Of a stretch of DNA of 52,367 bases, positions 16,831-25,691 are shown piece by piece. The notes below the pieces were generated by a model. That model was not told the origin of the DNA. It made no database searches and saw only the letters and a list, made by a program, of their open reading frames with translations. A program made the translations under genes and the position numbers. Source of the DNA: Acidimicrobiales bacterium (GTDB taxonomy: Bacteria; Actinomycetota; Acidimicrobiia; Acidimicrobiales; GCA-2861595); contig DATAIT010000116.1 of NCBI GenBank assembly GCA_036262515.1, positions 1 to 52,367 of the forward strand, read 5' to 3'. The first letter of the stretch is position 1. Every line of letters starts with the position of its first letter.

Positions 16831-18524
16831 GCGCGGAGCGTGCACGCCGCGGAATGCGGCGGTCGACGCCGCGGCTTCGCCGCGGCCGCTCGTGGTCGCG
16901 CCTCCTGCCGGGCGCCGCCCTGGTGGCGAGCTCCATGATCGTGCAAGCCCGGCCTGCGTCGGCGGCGGTCGAGGTGAAGGGGGCCGGTTCCACGTGGAGC
17001 TCGATCGCCGTCGGGCAGTGGCAGGCCGACGTGGCTCTCCAGGGGCTCAACATCAACTACCAGGCGTCAGGCTCGACCACGGGCCGCAAGTTCTATTACA
17101 CGGGAACGTCGGACTTCGCGGTGTCCGAGATCCCCTTCCAGAGCGCCTATGTCGGCACGGGTCAGAACGTCACCACCGACGAGGTGGCCTTGGCGGCGGC
17201 GCGCCCGTACGTGTACCTGCCCATCGTCGCCGGCGGCACCTCGTTCCTCTACAACCTCTCGGTGAACGGCCAGCGGGTGACCGATCTCAAGCTGTCACCG
17301 ACCACCATCGCCAAGATCTTCACCGGCGTGATCAAGGACTGGAGCGCTCCGGAGATCACCGCCGACGACGGGCGGACCTTCCCGGCCGAGCCGATCGTGC
17401 CGGTCGTCCGCTCCGACGGGTCGGGTACCTCGGCGCAGTTCACGGCGTGGATGGCCAAGGTGACACCCGGGCTCTGGAGCGACTTCTGCGTCAAGGTGGG
17501 ACTGGGGGCGTCCTGCCCGCCGACGTCGCAGTACCCGCTGTTCGACGGGGCCAAGGCCCAGCAGCTCTCGGACGGCGTGGCCAACTACGTGAAGGCGGCG
17601 TACGGCAAGGGCTCGATCACGTATGTCGAGTACGGGTACGCCATCGCCGGGACGCCGTTCCCGGTGGCCTCGGTGCTCAACGCAGCCGGCTACTTCACCC
17701 AGCCCACGGCCGAGAACGTGGCGATCGCCCTGCTGAAGGCCCGGATCAAACCCGACCGGACGCAGGTCCTCGACGACGTGTACACCAACCCCGACCCCCG
17801 GGCCTACCCGGTGTCGAGCTACAGCTACATGATCGCCCCGACGACCACGGCCGCGCCCTTCACAACGGAGAAGGGGACGGCGCTCGGGAAGTTCATCCTG
17901 TACTTCCTGTGCACGGGCCAGCAGACGGCGAAGAGGCTCGGCTACTCGCCGCTGCCGAGGAACCTGGTGGAGTTCGGTTTCGACGCCGTCACCCAGATTC
18001 CCGGTGCCCCGGCTCCTCCCGCCATCGGCGACTGCGCCAATCCCACGATCACCGGGTCGTTCGCGCCCGAGAACGTGCCGCCGCCGCCTGCGACGGACAA
18101 GAAGGCCGGCGGGGCCACGGGCGACACCGGCGCGTCGGGTCCGGCCGCGTCCGCGTCGGCCGCGTCGGGCGGCGGACCGAGTGCGGGCGGGACGAACGCG
18201 GCAGCGGCCGGGGCCACCGGCACCACGCGTCCCGGAACGGGCGCGCGCACGGCCAAGGCTGCGGGGAGCGGATCTGCCGCAACCGCCGGGCCGGGTGCCG
18301 GAGGTCCGGCAACCCGCGATGCCGCCGTCGGCCTGGAGGGTGAGCTGGCGGCGCCGGTCGGCGAGAGGCGGGACGACAGTGCCGTCGAGGTGAACGGCGC
18401 CCCGATCAGCGTCGACGGCACCGGGCCCGGCGGGACGCTCCCGTTCGTGATGGCGGCCCTGACCGTGCTGCTGGCCGTCTTCCTGCCCGCCCTGGTGGGC
18501 ATGCGGCGACCCCGGAGCGATTGA
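16827..18524 (+). CDS. pstS: Membrane-anchored PstS-like phosphate-binding protein (system 1)
   Basis: This 565-residue protein has an Arg-rich N-terminus and signal peptide ([21 protein letters not shown]). The PstS domain (about 47-400) contains [32 protein letters not shown], the peptide [19 protein letters not shown] and the phosphate loop [12 protein letters not shown] linker of about 110 residues rich in Ala, Gly, Thr, Ser and Pro follows, then a C-terminal helix ([20 protein letters not shown]) with a basic end. Most actinobacterial PstS proteins are lipoproteins; this one lacks a lipobox and uses a C-terminal anchor. It is the fourth gene of pstC-pstA-pstB-pstS, an unusual order, coupled to pstB by an ATGA overlap. 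Confidence 0.9.
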   Translation: MSAERARRGMRRSTPRLRRGRSWSRLLPGAALVASSMIVQARPASAAVEVKGAGSTWSSIAVGQWQADVALQGLNINYQASGSTTGRKFYYTGTSDFAVSEIPFQSAYVGTGQNVTTDEVALAAARPYVYLPIVAGGTSFLYNLSVNGQRVTDLKLSPTTIAKIFTGVIKDWSAPEITADDGRTFPAEPIVPVVRSDGSGTSAQFTAWMAKVTPGLWSDFCVKVGLGASCPPTSQYPLFDGAKAQQLSDGVANYVKAAYGKGSITYVEYGYAIAGTPFPVASVLNAAGYFTQPTAENVAIALLKARIKPDRTQVLDDVYTNPDPRAYPVSSYSYMIAPTTTAAPFTTEKGTALGKFILYFLCTGQQTAKRLGYSPLPRNLVEFGFDAVTQIPGAPAPPAIGDCANPTITGSFAPENVPPPPATDKKAGGATGDTGASGPAASASAASGGGPSAGGTNAAAAGATGTTRPGTGARTAKAAGSGSAATAGPGAGGPATRDAAVGLEGELAAPVGERRDDSAVEVNGAPISVDGTGPGGTLPFVMAALTVLLAVFLPALVGMRRPRSD

Positions 18525-18615
18525 CGATCCGACCGGCGAAACGGCTCTACACAGGCCGGAGGACGCGGACCTGGCCGTGTTCGGCGTCGGACCGCCGCCG
18601 GCTCAGGCCGGGATC

Positions 18616-19302
18616 TCAGGGGGCGCCGGCGTTGGTCCCGTCGGTCGTGTTGGACACGAAGCTGATGCGCCGGGCGATCTCTACGGCGTGGTCGCCGAGA
18701 CGTTCGTAGAAGCGGCCGAGCAGGGCAAGGTCGATGGCGGGCGCCGTGCCCACCGTGCCGATCAGCAGCATCGCGAAGAGCTCGTGCTGCAACGCGTCGA
18801 GATCGTCGTCGGAGGACTCCACCTGGTGGCCGGCCGCGTCGTCCTCGGCGTCGAAGGCGGACAGGGCGGCGCTGAACTGGCTCGCCGCCACCGTGGCCAT
18901 CTCCACCACGAGGGTGCGCAGGGCGGGGCTGAAGGCGTCGGGCTCCCGCTCGAAGCAGGCCGAGCGGGCGATGTGGGCCACCAGGTCCCCGGACCTCGAG
19001 ACGGCCTCGGTGACGCGCACGAGGGCCACCAGGTGGCGCAGATCGATCGCCATGGGCTGCTGGGTGGCGATCAACTCGTACACCGCCAGCTCCACGTCCC
19101 GCGCCCGCGCCGACCACCCGGCCGTGCGGGCGTCGATGCGGGAGCCGGCGTCGCAGTCCCGCCGCAACCAGACCTCCGTCGCTTCGGCGATGGAACGGCC
19201 CACCTCGTGCCCGATGGCCACGACTGCCGATCGGAGGGAGTCGATGCGCTGGTGGAAATGGCGCCGCCCGTGTCCGTCGCCGGCGGGGATCGGCTTGGTC
19301 AC
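18616..19302 (-). CDS. phoU: PhoU-like protein (second of tandem pair)
   Basis: This 228-residue helical protein belongs to the PhoU family, which connects Pst activity with the phosphate sensor kinase and damps the Pho response. Typical features are the two three-helix bundles with ELIATQQPMAIDLRHLVALV, VTEAVSRSGDLVAHIAR and LLGRFYERLGDHAVEIARR, whose acidic clusters bind metal. GTG 19302 overlaps the stop of the preceding phoU by 4 bp (GTGA), so the two are coupled and may act as a pair. It is convergent with the pstC-pstS operon; the 91 bp between them show no clear terminator. Confidence 0.88.
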   Translation of the reverse strand: MTKPIPAGDGHGRRHFHQRIDSLRSAVVAIGHEVGRSIAEATEVWLRRDCDAGSRIDARTAGWSARARDVELAVYELIATQQPMAIDLRHLVALVRVTEAVSRSGDLVAHIARSACFEREPDAFSPALRTLVVEMATVAASQFSAALSAFDAEDDAAGHQVESSDDDLDALQHELFAMLLIGTVGTAPAIDLALLGRFYERLGDHAVEIARRISFVSNTTDGTNAGAP

Positions 19303-19937
19303 AGCTCGCCCGTCACCAGGTAGCGGACCCGTTCCCCGACCAGCACGGCGTGATCGGCCACCCGCTCGAAGTACCGGCCGACGAGCACCAGCTCGATGGT
19401 GGTGGCCAGCGCCAGTGGCTCGGCGAACAGCTCTCCGAGGAGCCGGCGGTGCAGGTCGTCGAGCCGGTCGTCCCACACGTCGAGGGCCTCGGCCTGGGCG
19501 ACGTCGCGGGACACGTAGGCTTCGATCGCACCCTGGAACAGCTGGTGGGCCTCCCGGGCCATGCGCCCGATGAGCGCACCGACCCGCACCGGCAGGGGGC
19601 TGCGGGGACGGGCGGCGAAGGCGGCGACGTGCTTGACCAGCTTCGCCGATCGCTCCAGCTCGTGGGTGAGGCGGATGACGGTGACCAGCAGGCGCAGGTC
19701 GCCTGCCGCCGGTTGCTGGCGGGCGAGCACTTCGAATGCTCGGGACTCGCACCGCCGGGTGCCGGCGTCGAGCGTCTGGTGACGGTCGACGACGTCCGCT
19801 GCCACGTCGTGCTCTCCGGTCGAGAGCGCCTCGGCCGTGGCGCCGAGAGCCTCGCAGACCTCTGCGGCCAGCAGGACGACCTGGCTGTCCAGCTCCGCCA
19901 GCTCACGGTCGAACGCTGTCCTGGTGGGCTCACCCAT
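19299..19937 (-). CDS. phoU: PhoU-like protein (first of tandem pair)
   Basis: This 212-residue PhoU protein has the signatures REAHQLF, EVLARQQPAAGDLRLLVTVI, THELERSAKLVKHVA and VGRYFERVADHAVLVGERVR. It starts at ATG 19937, eleven bases behind a TACCTT hexamer (19949-19954 on the minus strand), and a two-unit PHO box lies at 19993-20014. It is divergent from the SenX3-like kinase gene and would be expected to interact with that kinase or with a PstB. An upstream extension of the frame is possible but reads into the regulatory region, so it is not accepted. Confidence 0.88.
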   Translation of the reverse strand: MGEPTRTAFDRELAELDSQVVLLAAEVCEALGATAEALSTGEHDVAADVVDRHQTLDAGTRRCESRAFEVLARQQPAAGDLRLLVTVIRLTHELERSAKLVKHVAAFAARPRSPLPVRVGALIGRMAREAHQLFQGAIEAYVSRDVAQAEALDVWDDRLDDLHRRLLGELFAEPLALATTIELVLVGRYFERVADHAVLVGERVRYLVTGEL

Positions 19938-19992
19938 GACGTCAGGTAAAGGTAGGGCTTCGATGGTGGCGCGACGGGCCGAAGAGGCGTCC

Positions 19993-20014
19993 TCGAGGTG
20001 AACGAGGGGTGAAC
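19993..20014 (-). promoter_or_regulatory. PHO box between phoU and the phosphate sensor kinase
   Basis: Two adjacent 11-bp units on the minus strand both begin GTTCACC (20014-20004 and 20003-19993). They lie about 40 bases upstream of the TACCTT hexamer of the phoU pair, a distance similar to that at ppk. The divergent kinase promoter is also close by, so the box may feed back on both. Confidence 0.7.
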
Positions 20015-20062
20015 TCTGCGGCTGGCGGGCGCCAGAGCTTGCCGTCGCCGACCGACGCTCCA

Positions 20063-20068
20063 TAAGGT
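20063..20068 (+). promoter_or_regulatory. TAAGGT -10 hexamer, leaderless-type start of the sensor kinase
   Basis: TAAGGT is followed after six bases by GTG 20075. No ribosome site is present, which fits a leaderless mRNA. Confidence 0.5.
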
Positions 20069-20074
20069 CGTCTC

Positions 20075-21304
20075 GTGCAGCTCCTGTACGGCTGTCTCGC
20101 CGTGCTGGCCGGCGCGGCATCGGCGTGCCTCTGGGTTCGGCATTCCCGCCAGGCGCGGGCCCTCCGGGACCAGCTGCTCGCCATCGCCACGCGCCTGGAG
20201 CCGGCGGACGAGGAGCCTGCCGACCGCGATGCGGTCGGGTACCTCTCGCGGGCGGTGACGGTCGCCATCGATCGGTCGCTCGATGCCATGCACCTCGCCC
20301 GCACGCTGGGCGGGGCGCTCGAGGCGCTTCCCCTGGGCGTCGTCGTCACCGGCGGCGACGGCCGGGTGCTCTTCCGTAACGAGTCGGCCGACGAGCTTCT
20401 CGGTACGCGTGCCTCCGACGCCCTGGCGTGGAGTGCGCTGTCGGACCTGCTGGCCGATGCCGGACGGGGTGATGCGGGCACCCGTCCCCTCGATCTCTAT
20501 GGACCACCGCGCCGCACGCTCTCGCTGACCGCCGTCCCACTGGACAACGGCGCGGCGGCCGTCACCGTCGAGGACGTCTCCGATCGGAAGCGCCTGGACG
20601 CCGTTCGGCGCGACTTCGTCGCCAACGTGAGCCACGAGCTGAAGACGCCGGTGGCTGCGCTCGGCCTGCTGGCCGAGACCCTCGTGGCCGAAGAGGACCA
20701 CGTGGTCGTCCAGCGTCTGGCCGAACGGATGCAGGACGAGGCGTTCCGGGTGGCCCGGATCATCGACGACCTGCTCGACCTGAGCCGCCTCGAGGCCGAT
20801 GAGACCACCCGTCCGGAGACGGTGCGCGTGCACGAGGTGGTCGCACAGGCGGTGGAGCAGGTCCTGCCGTCGGCCGGGTTGCGATCAGTGCGGTTGTCCG
20901 TGGTGCCGGTTCCACGGTCGTGGACGGTACGCGGCCACCGGCGCCAGCTCGTCTCGGCGATGACGAACCTGCTGGAGAACGCCGTGAAGTACTCGGACGA
21001 GGGGTCGTCCGTCGAGGTGACCCCCACCACCGACGGACGGAACGTCGAGCTCGCCGTCAGGGACCGCGGGATAGGCATCCCGTCCCGCGACCTCGACCGC
21101 ATCTTCGAACGCTTCTACCGGGTCGACCGCGGCCGGGGCCGGGATACCGGCGGTACCGGGCTCGGGCTGTCCATCGTGCGGCACATCGCGTCGAACCACG
21201 GCGGCGACGTCGCGGTGGAGTCGGTCGAGGGCGAAGGGTCGACGTTCACGCTCCGCCTGCCCGCAGAACCCGGTCCCGTCGGCGTCGTGGCCGACGCCGG
21301 CTGA
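20075..21304 (+). CDS. senX3: SenX3/PhoR-like phosphate sensor histidine kinase
   Basis: This 409-residue kinase has one N-terminal transmembrane helix (LLYGCLAVLAGAASACLWV), a PAS domain (about 85-165, with ALEALPLGVVVTGGDGRVLF), the phosphoacceptor His187 in FVANVSHELKTPVAALGLLAE, and an ATPase domain with an N box, RDRGIGIPSRDLDRIF and GGTGLGLSIVRHIASNHGG. A short membrane part plus PAS is the SenX3/PhoR layout; these kinases sense phosphate through Pst and PhoU rather than by direct binding. The start is GTG 20075 behind TAAGGT. The response regulator gene follows after 13 bp, and a phoU gene after that. Confidence 0.92.
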   Translation: MQLLYGCLAVLAGAASACLWVRHSRQARALRDQLLAIATRLEPADEEPADRDAVGYLSRAVTVAIDRSLDAMHLARTLGGALEALPLGVVVTGGDGRVLFRNESADELLGTRASDALAWSALSDLLADAGRGDAGTRPLDLYGPPRRTLSLTAVPLDNGAAAVTVEDVSDRKRLDAVRRDFVANVSHELKTPVAALGLLAETLVAEEDHVVVQRLAERMQDEAFRVARIIDDLLDLSRLEADETTRPETVRVHEVVAQAVEQVLPSAGLRSVRLSVVPVPRSWTVRGHRRQLVSAMTNLLENAVKYSDEGSSVEVTPTTDGRNVELAVRDRGIGIPSRDLDRIFERFYRVDRGRGRDTGGTGLGLSIVRHIASNHGGDVAVESVEGEGSTFTLRLPAEPGPVGVVADAG

Positions 21305-21317
21305 CGTCAGGAGGCGC

Positions 21318-22028
21318 ATGTCGGACATCCACCCAACGGTTCTGATCGTGGAGGACGAGGAGTCCTTCGTCGAGGCGCTCATGCTCGGGCTGAAGCGCGA
21401 GGGCTTCCTGGTCCACGTCGCCCGTGACGGCATTACTGCGCTCGCGTTGTTCGACGCCGTGAAACCTGATCTGGTGCTGCTCGACGTCATGCTGCCGAGC
21501 CTCTCGGGTGTCGACGTCTGTCGAGAGATCCGCAGCCGGTCCCGGACGCCGATCATCATGGTCACGGCCAAGAGCTCCGAGATCGACACGGTGGTCGGCC
21601 TCGAGGTGGGAGCCGACGATTACGTCACGAAGCCCTACCGGCTGCGCGAGCTGGTCGCCCGCATGCGGGCCGTCCTTCGCCGCGCACCCCGCCAGGACGC
21701 GAACCCCGGCTCGGGCGCCGTGGTCGAGGTCGGCGACGTGCGCCTGGATCCGGAACGCCACGAGGTGACCGTGCGCGGGGATCACGTCGCCTTGCCCCTG
21801 AAGGAGTTCGACCTGCTCGAGATCCTTCTCGACAATGCCGGCCGGGTCCTCACCCGCGACCTGCTCATCGACCGGGTATGGGGCTCGAACTACGTGGGGG
21901 ACACCAAGACGCTCGACGTCCACATCAAGCGCCTCCGCTCGAAGCTCGAGCACGACCCCTCGAATCCTCAGCGGATCATCACGATCCGCGGCCTCGGCTA
22001 CCGGTACGAGAAGGCCTCCAGCAGCTGA
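21318..22028 (+). CDS. regX3: RegX3/PhoP-like phosphate response regulator
   Basis: This 236-residue OmpR-family regulator has acidic residues in IVEDEESFVEAL, the phosphoacceptor Asp56 in LLDVMLPSLSGVDVC, Lys in YVTKPYRLRELVARM, and a winged helix with LKEFDLLEILLDNAGRVLTR and ITIRGLGYRYEK. AGGAGG lies six bases before ATG 21318. It is most likely the protein that binds the tandem 11-bp GTTCANNNNNN repeats in front of pstC, phoU, pstS and ppk, since family members bind such sites as tandem dimers (inference). It is co-transcribed with the kinase. Confidence 0.93.
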   Translation: MSDIHPTVLIVEDEESFVEALMLGLKREGFLVHVARDGITALALFDAVKPDLVLLDVMLPSLSGVDVCREIRSRSRTPIIMVTAKSSEIDTVVGLEVGADDYVTKPYRLRELVARMRAVLRRAPRQDANPGSGAVVEVGDVRLDPERHEVTVRGDHVALPLKEFDLLEILLDNAGRVLTRDLLIDRVWGSNYVGDTKTLDVHIKRLRSKLEHDPSNPQRIITIRGLGYRYEKASSS

Positions 22029-22069
22029 GGATGCCGCCGCGCCCCGAGCCGTCTGAGAGACTGGTGGCG

Positions 22070-22786
22070 ATGATCGACACACGACGCCGTTACCACGAGC
22101 AGCTGGACGAGATGAAACGCAACACGGTCCGGCTCGGGTCGATGGCCAACGAGGCGATCGGGGCGGGCACCCAGGCCTTGCTGGCAGCCGACCTGGCGGC
22201 AGCCGAGCGCCTGGTGGCGGCGGACCGGGAGATGGACGAGCTCACCCACAGCATCGAGGAGAACGCCTACGTCCTGCTCGCCCGCCAGAACCCCATGGCC
22301 AGCGACCTGCGCACGATTGTCGCCATCCTGCGGGTGATCCACGAGGTCGAGCGCTGCGGCGATCTCATGGTGAACGTGGCCAAGGCCACCCGTCGGCTGT
22401 ACCCGCACGGCCTCGACCCCAAGGTCCGGGGCCTCATCGACCGCATGGGTGCGCAGGCGGCCGAGCAGCTGCGGCTCGCCATCACCGCCTTCGAGGACGG
22501 GGACCTGGCCCAGGCGGCGGCCATCGACGACATGGACGATGTCATGGACGACCTCCAGAAGTCGCTGTTCCGAGCCGTGTTCACGGGCGGGGCCATCGAC
22601 GAGGCCGCTCTCCAGCGGGCCGTCCAGGTGGCGCTGGTGGGTCGCTATTACGAGCGCATCGCCGACCACGCAGTGAACGTGAGCGGCCGTGTCCGCTTCA
22701 TCGTCACGGGTCAGTGGCGGGAGCACGAGGAGGCCGACATCGACGCCGCTACGGCCGAGGCGGGTGCGGCGGGCGGCTCGGCCTGA
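22070..22786 (+). CDS. phoU: PhoU-like protein of the senX3-regX3 operon
   Basis: This 238-residue PhoU-family protein has RRYHEQLDEMKRNTVRLGSM at the start, YVLLARQNPMASDLRTIVAI, VIHEVERCGDLMVNVAKATR and VGRYYERIADHAVNVSGRVR. It is the third PhoU of the window and matches the usual PhoU length better than the tandem pair. ATG 22070 is chosen because homologues begin at this helix; ATG 22031 would add 13 Pro/Arg-rich residues. It lies 41 bp behind the regulator and is convergent with pstB of the second Pst system. Confidence 0.93.
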   Translation: MIDTRRRYHEQLDEMKRNTVRLGSMANEAIGAGTQALLAADLAAAERLVAADREMDELTHSIEENAYVLLARQNPMASDLRTIVAILRVIHEVERCGDLMVNVAKATRRLYPHGLDPKVRGLIDRMGAQAAEQLRLAITAFEDGDLAQAAAIDDMDDVMDDLQKSLFRAVFTGGAIDEAALQRAVQVALVGRYYERIADHAVNVSGRVRFIVTGQWREHEEADIDAATAEAGAAGGSA

Positions 22787-22834
22787 CCTTCCGGAGAAGG
22801 AGCGGTGCGGCCGCGCCCGCGTGCCGCCGTCGCT

Positions 22835-23731
22835 TCAGCCGAAGCGACCGGTGATGTAGTCCTCGGTGCGACGGTCGCTCGGCGCAGTGAAGATCTTCTC
22901 GGTCCGGTCGAACTCAACGAGCACGCCGGTGCGCTCCCGGCCTTCGTCGCTGACCTCGGCCGTGAAGAAGGCGGTCCGGTCCGAGACGCGGGCCGCCTGC
23001 TGCATGTTGTGGGTCACGATCACGATCGTGTAATCACGCTTGAGCTCGATCATGAGCTCCTCGATGCGGTTCGTGGCCAGCGGGTCGAGGGCTGAGCACG
23101 GCTCGTCCATCAGGATCACGTCCGGTCGCACGGCGATGCACCGGGCGATGCACAGACGCTGCTGCTGCCCACCGGAGAGGGACAATGCGCTCTTCTTCAC
23201 CTTGTCCTTGACCTCGTCCCACAGCGCCGCCTTGCGCAGCGACTCCTCCACCAGGTCGTCCATGTCGGCCGTGCTGTGGCCGTTGACCCGCGGGCCGAAG
23301 GCGACGTTGTCGTAGATGGACTTCGGGAAGGGATTGGGCTTCTGGAACACCATGCCGATCCGCCGCCGGACCTCGATGGCGTCGACGTCGGGACCATAGA
23401 GGTCCTGGTCGTGGTAAGTGATCCGGCCGGTGACCTGAGTGCCGGGAATCAGCTCGTTCATCCGGTTCATGCAGCGGATGAACGTGCTCTTCCCGCACCC
23501 CGAGGGGCCGATGACGGCGGTGATCTGGTTGCCGTGGACGTTCATGCTGACGTCCCGGAGGGCGAGGAAGCTGCCGTAGTGGAAGTTCAGCCGCTCGACC
23601 CGGAAGACGGGCTCCGTCTCCGTGGCGGGATCGACGCGGGAGGAGACGGGCACCTCCGGCCGCCGGGTCGGACCCGCCTCACGTTCCCGCTCGACGGTCG
23701 GGTCGCTCACCGTCGTGGGAAGGTCGGTCAC
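22835..23731 (-). CDS. pstB: Phosphate ABC transporter ATPase PstB (system 2)
   Basis: This 298-residue ATPase has Walker [30 protein letters not shown], signature [15 protein letters not shown], Walker [14 protein letters not shown] and His switch [12 protein letters not shown]. It ends in the PstB-typical YITGRFG. GTG 23731 was chosen because GGAGGA sits five bases upstream; the longer frame starts at TTG 23755. The first 45 residues are a variable charged extension. It closes the pstS-pstC-pstA-pstB operon, 48 bp after pstA, and is convergent with phoU. Confidence 0.94.
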   Translation of the reverse strand: MTDLPTTVSDPTVEREREAGPTRRPEVPVSSRVDPATETEPVFRVERLNFHYGSFLALRDVSMNVHGNQITAVIGPSGCGKSTFIRCMNRMNELIPGTQVTGRITYHDQDLYGPDVDAIEVRRRIGMVFQKPNPFPKSIYDNVAFGPRVNGHSTADMDDLVEESLRKAALWDEVKDKVKKSALSLSGGQQQRLCIARCIAVRPDVILMDEPCSALDPLATNRIEELMIELKRDYTIVIVTHNMQQAARVSDRTAFFTAEVSDEGRERTGVLVEFDRTEKIFTAPSDRRTEDYITGRFG

Positions 23732-23779
23732 GTTGTCCTCCACTGGCTCGTTCAACTGACAAAACGCTAACGGGTCGGC

Positions 23780-24679
23780 TCAGCGCACCGTGAACCGGGC
23801 CGACACGACGCGGGCCACGATGGTGAGCACGAGCACCAGCACGATGAGGGTGAGAGCCGCCCCCCACGCCCGTTCCTGCGGGCCGGCGAAGGGTAGCTGG
23901 GCATTGCGGAAGATCTGCGTGGAGAGCGCCGTGTTGGCGCCGTCCTGGAGGCGGGCGTTGAACGACCGGGCGGCGCCGATGGTGAACAGGAGCGGCGCCG
24001 TCTCGCCGGCGGCCCGGGCCACGGCCAGGAGGCAGCCGCTGACCACGCCCGGCAGGGCGGCCGGGAGCACGACGGTGAGAATGGTGCGGGAGCGGCGGGC
24101 GCCCAGCGCGTAGGACGCCTCGCGCAGGTCGTTGGGCACGAGGCGGAGCATGCTCTCGCTCGATCTGATCACGACCGGGAGCATCAGGGCGCCGAGGGCG
24201 AGTGCACCGGCGAAGCCGGACTGGCCGAAGCGGAGGACCCAGACGGTGTAGACGAAGAGGCCCATGACGATCGACGGCACCCCGGCCATGACGTCGCTCA
24301 GGAAGCGGATCACGGCCGTGAGGCGCCCGCCCCTGCCGTACTCGGCCAGGTGGATGGCGGCGAGGACGCCGAGCGGGATGGCCATGAGGGCGGCCGCACC
24401 GGTGATCAGGATCGTGCCCGCCACGGCCGGACCCATGCCGGGCCCCGGCCGGCGGGACGAGATGGGGATGTCCTCGGTGAGGAAGCGCAGATCGACCACC
24501 TGCGCCCCCTTCTGGATCACGTACCCGATCACGAAGAGCAGAGGGACCACGGCAACGACCACCGAACACCAGATCAGCGCGGTCGCCACCGCGTTGCGCG
24601 CCCGGCGGGAGCGACGGACGGTACGGACGCCCAGGTCCGTGCCGAGCGGCGGGGCCGGTGGTGTGACGGTGAGCGTCAC
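23780..24679 (-). CDS. pstA: Phosphate ABC transporter permease PstA (system 2)
   Basis: This 299-residue permease is of normal PstA length. It has a first helix at about 32-54, the domain start GPAVAGTILITGAAALMAIP, FLSDVMAGVPSIVMGLFVY, the coupling segment REASYALGARRSRTILTVVLP and AVARAAGETAPLLFTIGAA. GTG 24679 overlaps the pstC stop by 4 bp (GTGA). It works with the adjacent PstC and PstB and the lipoprotein PstS. Confidence 0.94.
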   Translation of the reverse strand: MTLTVTPPAPPLGTDLGVRTVRRSRRARNAVATALIWCSVVVAVVPLLFVIGYVIQKGAQVVDLRFLTEDIPISSRRPGPGMGPAVAGTILITGAAALMAIPLGVLAAIHLAEYGRGGRLTAVIRFLSDVMAGVPSIVMGLFVYTVWVLRFGQSGFAGALALGALMLPVVIRSSESMLRLVPNDLREASYALGARRSRTILTVVLPAALPGVVSGCLLAVARAAGETAPLLFTIGAARSFNARLQDGANTALSTQIFRNAQLPFAGPQERAWGAALTLIVLVLVLTIVARVVSARFTVR

Positions 24680-25626
24680 CGCGTGACCTCGGCTGCGGAC
24701 AGCCGCCGGACGACGGTTTGGGCTGCGATGTTCACCGCCACGGTGACGATGAACAGCACCACGCCGAGCCCGATGAGTGCGGACCGGTGCACCCCGCCCG
24801 CCTCCCCGAACTGGTTGGCGATGACTGCGGCCATGGCGTCGCCGGAGCGGAGGAGGTGGGCCGTGATCTGTGGGCTCGAACCGATGACGAGGGCGGCGGC
24901 GATTGTCTCGCCCATGGCCCGGCCGAGGCCTAGCATCACCGCCCCGATCATCCCGGCGCGGCTGTGCGGGAACACGGCCTGGCGAACCATCTCCCACCTC
25001 GTCGCGCCGAGGGCCAGAGCCGCCTCCTTCTGGACGGTCGGCACCGTGTTGAACACTTCGCGCACGAGCGACGTGATGATGGGCGTGATCATCAACGCCA
25101 GCACCAGGCCGGCGGTGAGGTAACTCTTGCCATTGACCGGGCCGCCGAGCAGCGTGCCCACGAGGGGTACCCGATCGCTGACGCGGCTGACCTTGTCGTA
25201 CACGCCCACCATCGCCGGAGCGAGCACCAGGAGGCCCCAGAGGCCGAACACGACGGAAGGCACCGCGGCCAGGAGGTCGACGGCGTAGCTCACGGGCCGC
25301 CGGAGCCCCTTCGGTGCCACCTCGGTGAGGAACAAGGCGATGCCGATGCTCACCGGGACGGCGATCACGAGAGCGATGACCGAGATGACGAGCGTGCCGT
25401 AGATGAACGGGAGGGCGCCGAAGGAGCCGACGTTGGGCGCCCACCGGTCGGAGGTGAGAAATCCGATGCCTTCGGACCGGAAGGCCGGCATCGCCTCCCG
25501 TGTCGTCGACACGAGGATCAGGGCCAGGACCACGAGGACCACCAGCCCGGATGCGAAGGTCACCGTGCGGAAGGCACGGTCGGTGAACGCCGGTCTGGCG
25601 GAGCGGAACGGGGATGTCGTGGTCAC
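24676..25626 (-). CDS. pstC: Phosphate ABC transporter permease PstC (system 2)
   Basis: This 316-residue permease has a first helix at about 24-43, FIYGTLVISVIALVIAVPVS, YAVDLLAAVPSVVFGLWGLL, the coupling segment KEAALALGATRWEMVRQAVFP and GLGRAMGETIAAALVIG. It starts at GTG 25626, 65 bp behind the pstS stop, and overlaps pstA by 4 bp. It is only distantly similar to the system 1 PstC by eye outside the coupling region, so the two sets are not a recent duplication. Confidence 0.94.
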   Translation of the reverse strand: MTTTSPFRSARPAFTDRAFRTVTFASGLVVLVVLALILVSTTREAMPAFRSEGIGFLTSDRWAPNVGSFGALPFIYGTLVISVIALVIAVPVSIGIALFLTEVAPKGLRRPVSYAVDLLAAVPSVVFGLWGLLVLAPAMVGVYDKVSRVSDRVPLVGTLLGGPVNGKSYLTAGLVLALMITPIITSLVREVFNTVPTVQKEAALALGATRWEMVRQAVFPHSRAGMIGAVMLGLGRAMGETIAAALVIGSSPQITAHLLRSGDAMAAVIANQFGEAGGVHRSALIGLGVVLFIVTVAVNIAAQTVVRRLSAAEVTR

Positions 25627-25691
25627 GGGAGTCGAGTCGGCGGCGGCGCCGGGCCGTCGGGAGGCGGCGTCCCGGCGATCCGCTCAGCGTT

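Noticed and set aside
16827-18524. LPXTG or LAXTG sorting signals in the anchored PstS-like proteins that could be substrates of the sortase-like protein
   Set aside because: None was found near the C-terminal helices of either protein.
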